DNA of 64,000 bases. Source: an uncultured Bacteroidaceae bacterium (GTDB taxonomy: Bacteria > Bacteroidota > Bacteroidia > Bacteroidales > Bacteroidaceae). The notes under the pieces were generated by a model. That model was not told the DNA's origin. It searched no databases and was given only the letters and a program-made list of their open reading frames with translations. Position numbers and translations under genes: made by a program. This document shows positions 52,368 to 58,723 of this stretch, in pieces (position 1 is the first letter of the stretch; the number at the start of each line of letters is the position of its first letter). The DNA is taken from NCBI GenBank assembly GCA_905234555.1, contig CAJOHO010000004.1, forward strand, positions 1 through 64,000, read 5' to 3'.

Positions 52368-52571
52368 ATGAAAAAGCATTATGTAAAGCCTGTGATGCAG
52401 GCAACAGAGATTGAAGGTACTTGCATCCTTACTGGTAGTCCAGTTCAACAGATCTCTGGCAACCTTACTGGTTCGGACAAGATCAATTTGGGTAGCGGCA
52501 GCACAACTACCGCTCGTTCCAAGGATCGTGGCTACTGGGACGACGAAGAAGACTGGGAAGAGGACTGGTGA
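52368..52571 (+). CDS. Small peptide gene with Trp/Asp/Glu-rich tail
   Basis: A 67-residue protein of the Prevotella/Bacteroides 'MKKxYxKPxMQxxE' small-peptide type, with 'CILTGSPVQ' mid-way and the acidic aromatic tail 'YWDDEEDWEEDW'. It has no classical signal peptide or membrane helix. Its stop overlaps the ATG of the next gene (TGATG), so the two are translationally coupled. I recall similar short peptides as widespread and uncharacterised. A secreted or modified peptide is one possibility, but no modifying enzyme is seen nearby. Confidence 0.7.
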   Translation: MKKHYVKPVMQATEIEGTCILTGSPVQQISGNLTGSDKINLGSGSTTTARSKDRGYWDDEEDWEEDW

Positions 52572-53986
52572 TGAAGAAAACAGTAATGACCATACTCCTC
52601 GCCCTCGTTATGTTGACGGGATGGGCGAAGAACGACCTCAAACCGCGACTCGTGGTATGTACCGACATCGCACCAGCCGATGTGGAACCTGACGACATGG
52701 AGTCGATGGTAAGGCTGATGGCGTATGCCGACTGTTTTGAGATCGAAGCGCTGATCACGTCGGTGGGGTGGAACTGCGACCCTTACCCGATGGAGTGGCA
52801 GCAGTTTCTGTTTCGCGTGATTGCTGCCTATGCCAAAGACGTGCCTAACCTCATGCGGCGCTCCGGTCAGAAGAAGTTCCTGCCGATAAGGAAGGAAAAC
52901 GCCAGTCAGGAACTTGGCTATTGGCCGAGTGCGGAGTACATCACGAGTCGTGCCGTCATGGGCAGCATGTATGGCGGCATCAAGTCCATCGGCGAGCGCA
53001 ACGATTCGCCAGGCAGCGAACTGCTCATCCGACTGGCAGACGAGGACGACCCACGTCCCATCTATGTGGCCGCATGGGGTGGTGCCAACACGTTGGCTCA
53101 GGCCATCTGGCGTGTGAAACAAACTCGTTCGGCTGACGAAGTGAAGAACTTTGTCCGCAAGTTCCGCCTCTTTACGATCACTGACCAAGACATGCAGTAC
53201 AGCATGAGGATGAACCGCGCCTACAGTTCGCACCTTTGGTTGAGACAGGATTTTTCTGACGACTTGCAGTTTATCTGGGACGAAGGAGCTTGGCAGGAGC
53301 AATGCGAACTGGGTAAGCAACACTGGACTCAGCATCAGCAGTACATTCAGGGAAAGGGTGCGCTGGGCAAGGAATACCCTACGTACAAATGGGGAGTCGA
53401 GGGCGATACGCCGAGCTTCCTCTACGTGATGCCCAACGGACTGAACAACCCCGAAGATCCGCATCAATGCGGTTGGGCAGGCTATCATGAGCGCGGTCTC
53501 TGTGCCGACTCGCTCACTACGGCCTGGACCTCCTGGCAGGACCCCGTGCGCAGCATCAGCGTCGCCTATAAACAGCGCTTCTACCCTGACGAACTTAACG
53601 ACTTCTGCGCCCGTATGCAATGGGCTGCCGAGGGTAAGGGCAACCGCAATCCGCAGGTCCTCATCAGGGTTCTTGACGGGAAAACCGTCAAGCGTGACCA
53701 TTCCGTCGCCCCTCTCCGCCTCACAGTCAAGGCTGGTGAGACCATCCGCCTCGACGCTTCGAAATCCTTTGATCCTGACAGTGACGGTCTCAGTTTCCGT
53801 TGGTGGCAGCAGCCGGAGATTGGCACAACGAAAGTGACGATAGATCAACCCGACCAGGCAATCGCAATCCTTCGTTTCCCCACAGACGCAAAGTGCGATA
53901 CCGTCCACCTCGTCTGCGAGGTCCACGACAACGGTCCCTTCCATCTCGTCGCCTACCGCCGCATCATCATCGCTATTGAGAGGTAG
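52571..53986 (+). CDS. DUF1593/Sde182-like exported nucleoside-hydrolase-fold protein
   Basis: The signal peptide spans residues 1-19. A nucleoside-hydrolase-like domain follows: 'RLVVCTDIAPADVEPDDMESMVRLM' with the Asp cluster, 'GSELLIRLADEDDPRPIYVAAWGGANTLAQA' and 'ITDQDMQYSMRMNRAYS' (about 20-330). A C-terminal Ig-like domain is at about 370-470 ('ETIRLDASKSFDPDSDGLSFRWW'). Relatives include the cellulose-associated Sde182 protein. The 471-residue length is typical. The neighbouring GH9 fusion and GH43 gene suggest a role in plant-glycan use. The substrate is unknown. Confidence 0.87.
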   Translation: MKKTVMTILLALVMLTGWAKNDLKPRLVVCTDIAPADVEPDDMESMVRLMAYADCFEIEALITSVGWNCDPYPMEWQQFLFRVIAAYAKDVPNLMRRSGQKKFLPIRKENASQELGYWPSAEYITSRAVMGSMYGGIKSIGERNDSPGSELLIRLADEDDPRPIYVAAWGGANTLAQAIWRVKQTRSADEVKNFVRKFRLFTITDQDMQYSMRMNRAYSSHLWLRQDFSDDLQFIWDEGAWQEQCELGKQHWTQHQQYIQGKGALGKEYPTYKWGVEGDTPSFLYVMPNGLNNPEDPHQCGWAGYHERGLCADSLTTAWTSWQDPVRSISVAYKQRFYPDELNDFCARMQWAAEGKGNRNPQVLIRVLDGKTVKRDHSVAPLRLTVKAGETIRLDASKSFDPDSDGLSFRWWQQPEIGTTKVTIDQPDQAIAILRFPTDAKCDTVHLVCEVHDNGPFHLVAYRRIIIAIER

Positions 53987-54115
53987 AGTGTTTGCCCAAA
54001 AGTGTTCATCAAGATTAACAAGAGCTACAAGGACGGACAAAGAATCATTCGGCCATGAGACTGTCCGACGGATCAAAATTGCCCTGTGTTTTATTTTTAA
54101 AAAAGTTTTTCGCGG

Positions 54116-54223
54116 TTATCCTACATTAAATCGACTCAATTCTCTGATACACAGAAGATTGAGCCGATTTATCCTACACTTATCCTACACTTATCCTTCA
54201 CTTATCCTACACCTATCCTACAC
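54116..54223 (+). repeat. Left iteron-like array, TTATCCTACAC
   Basis: Units: 54116-54126 (isolated, TTATCCTACAT), then 54169-54179, 54180-54190, 54191-54201 (TTATCCTTCAC), 54202-54212 and 54213-54223 (CTATCCTACAC). The 11-bp period is one helical turn, as in plasmid iterons. Confidence 0.95.
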
Positions 54224-54255
54224 TCAACGGTCCTTTCCAGCACCTTTTTTGTACA

Positions 54256-54287
54256 AACTGTAAACTGTAAACAGTAAACTGTAAACT
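54256..54287. repeat. TGTAAACTGTAAACAGTAAAC repeat
   Basis: Four 8-bp units of ctgtaaa/cagtaaa lie next to the stop of the primase-helicase gene, inside the left end of the candidate unit. Confidence 0.8.
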
Positions 54288-56429
54288 TTACTCTATTATT
54301 CTCTGGATGCGGTAATGCATGCCGGTGCCTTGGCGGGAGGGCTGGTAGCCCATGTTGCGGAGGTTCAGACCCAGCTGACGGATGGAGCCGTTGTTGACGC
54401 TGAAGGTCGGGAAGTTTTCATGCAGCAAGGTGGCGATGTCGAGGATGGAGAGTGGGGATGCGTTCTGACAGAGGGAAGCAGGCAGGAAGAGTCTGGTAAT
54501 CATCGTCGGAAGGTCCAGCACACGCATGAACTGCTCGTTGTCCCTCATGATGCGACGGTTGTCCTTGTCGCCAAAGAAGTAAGGTTTTCCCTGACGTATC
54601 TCCGTCTTCACCTGCGCATAGAGCTGGTCGTAGTTCACCCGTGAAGTGAAGTCGATGTCGTCGGTCTTCACGCAGATGAAACGGCGGCTGCCGCTCGTGT
54701 CGGTCAGCGGACGCGGGTTGTTCGTCGTGGCGATGAAGCTCGCCATACGACGACGCTGCACATACGCCTTGCCGTAGGGCGGACGCATCTTTACGTCACT
54801 CTTCGAGAGGAGGTATTTCAGCAACGGGTGCTTGGTGGGTGAGAGCGCATCGAACTCGTCGATGTTGATGAGGGCGAAGCTCGTCAGACCCAGGTTCAGG
54901 TCGGTATCGGTCTTGAAGGAGATGTTGTCGTTGTAGTAGTCGCTCAGCTCCGGCGGAAGAATCATGGCAGCGAAGGAAGTCTTGCCGCCGCCTTGTCTGC
55001 CGATGAGCACAGGCACGATGGCGTTGCCGTGCAGCGCATCCTTTCCCATCCAATGAGCCACCATCGAACGCATCCACACCTTGAAGTCCTCCACCCAATG
55101 AGGCGCATCGGTCTTGACCCGTTGGGCAAAGGCGGTCAGACGATCCTTCCCGTCCCATCGAGGCAGGTTGTCGAGGTAGTCGTTCACGGGATCGTACTCC
55201 GGCAGCAGGTCGCTGTTGAGGTAGCGGTCCACGTCACGGTCCCAGATGCCCAGGCCAGCCAGAGCCGCCCTGTGTTTCAGCGTGCTGATGACCTTCGGCG
55301 TCAGGTCCCTGAAATCCATTTGCGAGGCGTTTCGCCATCTGTACTGGCACACGCCCGTCATCGAGTTGATACGCAGTTGGCAGTGGTGGTTCAGGAAATG
55401 CTCTGCGTTCTGCGGACCCATCTCTTTCACCTTCATCAGTTCGCCTGTCGTCGAGGCCGGTTTCATACGCATACGGGCATAGTAGCTCTCAAAGACCACC
55501 CTGCCTTGTTCCTTGAAAGGAGCTAGGTCGGGGCTGTATGTCAGTTGGTTGATGCAGTATTCGATGGGCAGTCGTGCCTTGCGGCAGTTGCAGGCCAACT
55601 GCGCGAGCATGGCGTCAGCCCATTGGTCCGTCCCGTCCAGTCCGGCACAGGCGGTGTAGGCTTCTGCCAGGATCTGGTGATAGCGACGGCGACAGGCTTC
55701 AGCAAAGGTCATGTCCAGCTGTTCATCACCTTCTTCTTCGGCAAATCCGTCCGTCTCTATGTCTTGACTGCCCCTTTCGGTCACGTAAGCTGTGGCTTCT
55801 GGACAGAAGTAAGCATCTGCGTCGGCACTCATCTGGCAGAACACATCGAGCGTAGGGTTGACCAGATCGACGCTCACGCCCAGCTGGTCGGAATAGATTT
55901 TGCGCAAGTGGCGGTAGGCGTTGGCGTGGAAACGCTGAAGGCGCTCCGACTTCCAACCGCGTCCGCTGACTTCTGCGTCCAGGTCGGCATCCAGCTCACG
56001 ACTGGCAGCCTGCACTTGGCAGACAATCTTGACGGAAGTTCCTTCCCCGCCTACAAACGACAGGAGGGTATAGGGCAGTGACGTTGTTGCGTTGCGCAAT
56101 TCCCTCGCCGTTTCCATATCAGGCAGATTGTTGATTTCCAGCAAGACAAGTCGGTTGTAACTTTTCAGTTTCTTGTCGCCACCCGTCTTAACAATACTCG
56201 ACGTGAAGCAGACACAGGGAACGCCCCTCAAGGTATAACCTTCCGTCTCACCTTCGTAGTCTGTCATCAACTCATACTCGCCTGTGCTGAACATCGAACG
56301 CAGCTCCTGCAACTGAACTGCATAGCGACCGGTTCGCAGTTCATCCACCATCTGTTCGAGGGAGATGCGACGGTAGTTCGTCTGTCTTCCCCTGAACGAA
56401 ATCATTGTAATCGTCATCGACTTTTCCAT
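54288..56429 (-). CDS. BT4734/VirE-type primase-helicase (SF3 ATPase, DUF3874-like)
   Basis: A 713-residue protein. The N-terminal BT4734-like domain (about 20-200; 'LRGVPCVCFTSSIVKTGG', 'LLSFVGGEGTSVKIVCQV', 'VDLVNPTLDVFCQMSADADAY') is of the primase-like type found beside VirE proteins. The C-terminal half is a VapE/D5-like superfamily 3 ATPase: Walker A 'GRQGGGKTSF' (about 475), Walker B 'ALINIDEFDAL' (about 520), sensor 'ATTNNPRP' and arginine region 'SGSRRFICV' (about 565-585). Such proteins replicate phages, plasmids or integrated elements. Alone between mirrored iterons it may prime and unwind its own unit. Its promoter is at 56500-56531. No partner replication gene is seen. Confidence 0.88.
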   Translation of the reverse strand: MEKSMTITMISFRGRQTNYRRISLEQMVDELRTGRYAVQLQELRSMFSTGEYELMTDYEGETEGYTLRGVPCVCFTSSIVKTGGDKKLKSYNRLVLLEINNLPDMETARELRNATTSLPYTLLSFVGGEGTSVKIVCQVQAASRELDADLDAEVSGRGWKSERLQRFHANAYRHLRKIYSDQLGVSVDLVNPTLDVFCQMSADADAYFCPEATAYVTERGSQDIETDGFAEEEGDEQLDMTFAEACRRRYHQILAEAYTACAGLDGTDQWADAMLAQLACNCRKARLPIEYCINQLTYSPDLAPFKEQGRVVFESYYARMRMKPASTTGELMKVKEMGPQNAEHFLNHHCQLRINSMTGVCQYRWRNASQMDFRDLTPKVISTLKHRAALAGLGIWDRDVDRYLNSDLLPEYDPVNDYLDNLPRWDGKDRLTAFAQRVKTDAPHWVEDFKVWMRSMVAHWMGKDALHGNAIVPVLIGRQGGGKTSFAAMILPPELSDYYNDNISFKTDTDLNLGLTSFALINIDEFDALSPTKHPLLKYLLSKSDVKMRPPYGKAYVQRRRMASFIATTNNPRPLTDTSGSRRFICVKTDDIDFTSRVNYDQLYAQVKTEIRQGKPYFFGDKDNRRIMRDNEQFMRVLDLPTMITRLFLPASLCQNASPLSILDIATLLHENFPTFSVNNGSIRQLGLNLRNMGYQPSRQGTGMHYRIQRIIE

Positions 56430-56499
56430 AGTTCAATCATTTTTTTTAAAAGGAGTTTGAAACTATTGTTATCTTTATAATTACTTTTTTAATTTGTTG

Positions 56500-56531
56500 C
56501 AAAGTTACGAAAATAATCTGATATATCCAAA
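56500..56531 (-). promoter_or_regulatory. Promoter of the primase-helicase gene
   Basis: On the minus strand TTTG (56531-56528), 20 bp, TAACTTTG (56507-56500): a full consensus match. It lies about 60 bp inside the right iteron array, so iteron-binding proteins could affect it. Confidence 0.75.
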
Positions 56532-56589
56532 CAAATTTGCAAAAAAATGACAGAGTTTTCTCATTATTTGTACAAAAATCGGAGCAAAA

Positions 56590-56697
56590 GTGTAGGATAG
56601 GTGTAGGATAAGTGAAGGATAAGTGAAGGATAAGTGTAGGATAAATTCGGTTATATATCTATTTGCCAGATGATTAACCTGTTTTTGTGTAGGATGA
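56590..56697 (-). repeat. Right iteron-like array, mirror of the left one
   Basis: Plus-strand units: 56590-56600 (GTGTAGGATAG), 56601-56611, 56612-56622 and 56623-56633 (GTGAAGGATAA), 56634-56644, then after 42 bp 56687-56697 (GTGTAGGATGA). The reverse complement reproduces the left layout. Confidence 0.95.
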
Positions 56698-56919
56698 CCC
56701 AAAAAAGAAAATTAAAATGATGAAACAGACAGAAAACAAAGCGAATCCAAAGTGTTAACACACGCGAATTTTTATGTTAACACTTTGTACTCTGAGTGCG
56801 TGCACACTGGCTTCTGAGTGCGTGCACTCCGTGTTCTGAGTGTTAACACGCTGAGTTCCGAGTGCGTGCACTCAGAATCGTGAGTGTTAACACGCGGCGC
56901 CGTTTGTGCGTGCACGAAC

Positions 56920-56968
56920 GAAATTTTGAGCGTGCTTGAACTACCCACTCGTGCACGCTCAAAATTTC
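56920..56968. other. Perfect 16-bp inverted repeat
   Basis: GAAATTTTGAGCGTGC (56920-56935) and GCACGCTCAAAATTTC (56953-56968) are separated by 17 bp, and a partial third copy GAGCACGCTCAAAATG follows at 56973-56988. It could form a cruciform or be a dimeric protein-binding site. Confidence 0.85.
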
Positions 56969-57009
56969 AACAGAGCACGCTCAAAATGTCATCAGAGCGT
57001 GCACGAATG

Positions 57010-57075
57010 ACCCCCCCAAACCCCCGAGGGGGTGAACTAAAGCACGCCCCCCCCTCTACCTCCCCCGAGGGGAAG
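57010..57075. repeat. C-rich palindromic repeats, double copy
   Basis: Two adjacent degenerate copies (cccccccaaacccccgaggg and cccccctctacctcccccga followed by gggg) of the C-rich family found elsewhere inside genes. Confidence 0.7.
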
Positions 57076-57270
57076 AATCCAGATGAACGTACTCCGCGAT
57101 CAGGATGTGTGCACTCCATTTTGACTTTGTCTTTAGACAAAAGCAGGGGCATTTTTTGCAAAATAATGCTTTTTTGACTGCATTTCCTTGATTTGTTGTC
57201 ACTTTTTCCGTGCATCTGTCGTTTTTTTTGGTAAATAATTTGTAAATTTGCAGCTATGGCTGCTAAACTG

Positions 57271-57310
57271 CTCACGCTCGGCAATCGATGCGAGCATCAT
57301 TGCTCTCGCT
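57271..57310 (-). repeat. AGCGAGAGC-family dispersed repeat, copy 3
   Basis: The minus strand reads AGCGAGAGCAATGATGCTCG, then CATCGATTGCCGAGCGTGAG. It is closest to 44561-44604 and sits 86 bp upstream of the antitoxin gene. Confidence 0.7.
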
Positions 57311-57395
57311 TAATCGCAGTTTTGTCATCGTAAACGTTGCGAAAACAACGAATCATACAAGAGATTATCTAACAAACAATAACAAAGGAAAGAAT

Positions 57396-57662
57396 ATGGA
57401 AGCAACGACGACAAGAAAAAGACGTGCTTCGACACCTTTCACAAGGGCATGGAGCCAGGTGAAGAAACTCGACGACGGCCAGAAGCTGGAACTTGTTACG
57501 ATGCTCATCGACAGCATCAAACCCTTAAAGACGAGGCCGCTGCTTGACATGCCTCTGGATGAGGAGTTCGCCGACATGGACAAGGAACTATATACGCCCG
57601 AAGAGGCCTACGAACTGACGATGAAGGACATCAAGACCATATATGCCGATGCAGCAGTATAA
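57396..57662 (+). CDS. Probable type II antitoxin
   Basis: An 88-residue protein with a basic N-terminus ('TTRKRRASTPFTRAW'), a helical middle ('KKLDDGQKLELVTMLIDSI') and an acidic C-terminus ('EEFADMDKELYTPEEAYEL'), the common layout of antitoxins that wrap a RelE/ParE toxin. The following toxin-like gene starts 20 bp before its stop, a classical overlap. ATG 57396 is preceded by AAAGGAAAG; longer frames upstream lie in the repeat. The DNA-binding fold was not recognised. Confidence 0.65.
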   Translation: MEATTTRKRRASTPFTRAWSQVKKLDDGQKLELVTMLIDSIKPLKTRPLLDMPLDEEFADMDKELYTPEEAYELTMKDIKTIYADAAV

Positions 57663-57966
57663 GTACCTATACAACAAGCGCACCGCTGCCAAGATAAGGT
57701 CGTTCTACAAGAACGTTGCCAAGAAGTACCACCACACCTACTCGTATGAGGACATGGAACGGAACGTGCGCGACGCCTTTTTCGCCATCTACGCCATCGA
57801 GCGCTCGTTGCCGCACCGCAAGCCGACCCTTAGCCGATGTGCAGGCTACCACATGGCGAATACCGACAAATGGTACTACGCTTACATCAGCGAGGAGCGC
57901 ATCAACCAGAGCGTACGACGCATCCTGAGACTCCGATTGGAAAACCAGAAACAACATAACTCCTAA
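57643..57966 (+). CDS. RelE/ParE-like toxin
   Basis: A 107-residue basic protein whose pattern fits the RelE/ParE fold: N-terminal strand and helices ('AAKIRSFYKNVAKKY', 'VRDAFFAIYAIERSL'), then strands around 'AGYHMANTDKWYYAYISEE' and a C-terminal 'INQSVRRILRL'. The start is ATG 57643 or ATG 57649, overlapping the antitoxin reading frame. It may cleave mRNA on the ribosome (RelE) or act on gyrase (ParE); no catalytic residue set decides this. It stands next to the iteron-flanked unit and may stabilise this accessory segment. Confidence 0.68.
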   Translation: MPMQQYKYLYNKRTAAKIRSFYKNVAKKYHHTYSYEDMERNVRDAFFAIYAIERSLPHRKPTLSRCAGYHMANTDKWYYAYISEERINQSVRRILRLRLENQKQHNS

Positions 57967-58076
57967 ATTCATTAGACAACAAGAAAATAGAGTCATCTGG
58001 TTATCGACCTCAAAATTTTGAAGAGACCCCAATACTTCTCCTCTAAAAAGTACATATCAACTAACAAATTTATACG

Positions 58077-58685
58077 ATGATGAAGAAAATGATTTTATGC
58101 CTTTTGGCAATGATGGGCGTGATGACTGTCGCAGCCCAAGAGAAATCGAACAGCGATGCGCAAATCGCTATCAATAACATTATGACGCGTACCAGCATCC
58201 GTCAATACACCGATGAGGCTGTCTCAAAGGCAGACATCGAGACGATGCTTCGTGCCGGTATGGCTGCACCAACAGCCGTCAATAAGCAGCCTTGGCATTT
58301 TGTGGCTGTCACCGACAAGGCGAAGCTGGCTGAACTTTCCGGTCGCAGAGGCATGATCGCAAAGGCTGGTGTTGCCATTGTGGTTTGCGGAAATCTGGAC
58401 AAGGCTTTGCAGGGCAAGGCGCAAGAATACTGGATTCAGGACTGCTCGGCAGCTACAGAGAATATCCTGCTGGCAGCCAACGCCCTCGGACTGGGTGCTG
58501 TGTGGACTGGCTGCTATCCGATGGACGACCGTGTAGCTGAAGTTTCAAAGGTATTGAAGTTGCCTGAGACCATCGTGCCTATGTGCGTCATCGCCATCGG
58601 TCATCCTGCTGAACAGCCTACACCCAAGGACAAGTGGAAACCCGAAAACGTGTCGTACAACGAGTTTGGCGGCAAAGCCGAATAG
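58077..58685 (+). CDS. Exported nitroreductase-family protein
   Basis: The signal peptide spans residues 1-21 ('ILCLLAMMGVMTVAAQ'), followed by a nitroreductase domain: 'IMTRTSIRQYTDEAVSKADI', 'RAGMAAPTAVNKQPWHFVAV' and 'NALGLGAVWTGCYPMDDRV', with the FMN-contact residues of the family. It has 202 residues. An exported FMN oxidoreductase would need cofactor loading outside or before export, which is unusual. The leader is 87 % identical over 63 nt to that of the GH9 gene at 49423. It is followed 38 bp later by the BASS transporter gene. Confidence 0.88.
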   Translation: MMKKMILCLLAMMGVMTVAAQEKSNSDAQIAINNIMTRTSIRQYTDEAVSKADIETMLRAGMAAPTAVNKQPWHFVAVTDKAKLAELSGRRGMIAKAGVAIVVCGNLDKALQGKAQEYWIQDCSAATENILLAANALGLGAVWTGCYPMDDRVAEVSKVLKLPETIVPMCVIAIGHPAEQPTPKDKWKPENVSYNEFGGKAE

Positions 58686-58723
58686 GTACAGAGCTTCAGA
58701 GTTTCTGATCAAGAACGCTACGA

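Larger units (their letters stand above)
54116..56697. mobile_element. Candidate mobile or self-replicating unit: primase-helicase gene between mirrored 11-bp repeat arrays
   Basis: The unit is 2582 bp long. Left end: one 11-mer TTATCCTACAT (54116-54126), 42 bp, five tandem 11-mers (54169-54223). Right end: the exact mirror, five tandem 11-mers (56590-56644), 42 bp, one 11-mer (56687-56697). Four of the five tandem positions carry the same variant on both sides, including the innermost CTATCCTACAC. The palindrome TTTGTACAAA lies inside each end (54248-54257, 56567-56576). One gene fills the space. No transposase, integrase or clear target duplication is seen. The boundary assignment follows from the symmetry alone; mobility is inferred. 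Confidence 0.6.
56752..57114. other. Palindrome-dense noncoding region (GTGTTAACAC and GTGCAC sites)
   Basis: GTGTTAACAC occurs at 56752-56761, 56840-56849 and 56884-56893, with ATGTTAACAC at 56774-56783. GTGCAC cores occur at 56800, 56820-56829 (within GAGTGCGTGCACTC), 56860-56873 (same 14-mer), 56910, 56951, 56999 and 57109. The two motif types partly alternate. The density looks selected, as in a cluster of protein-binding sites; the function is unknown. Confidence 0.75.
56430..57395. other. Gene-free 966-bp accessory stretch
   Basis: It contains in order: the primase-helicase promoter, the right iteron array, a palindrome-dense region (56752-57114), C-rich repeats, a 57165-57240 A/T-rich part and an AGCGAGAGC-family repeat. 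Frames through it translate to low-complexity products with no conserved motif, so I call no gene here. TAAATTTG at 57243-57250 could be a -7 box for the antitoxin gene. Confidence 0.7.

Noticed and set aside
54116..54223. CRISPR array
   Set aside because: The units are 11 bp, directly abutting without spacers, and no cas gene is present.
53976..54263. Open frame of 95 codons after the DUF1593 gene
   Set aside because: Its C-terminal half is only the translated 11-bp iteron array and a homopolymer-rich stretch, and no conserved motif is seen.
54116..56697. Ordinary IS element or transposon
   Set aside because: No transposase, DDE motif or clear target duplication is visible. The ends are tandem-repeat arrays rather than simple inverted repeats.
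56884..57177. Open frame of 97 codons in the palindrome region
   Set aside because: It runs through palindromes and C-rich repeats. The product is low complexity and resembles no protein.
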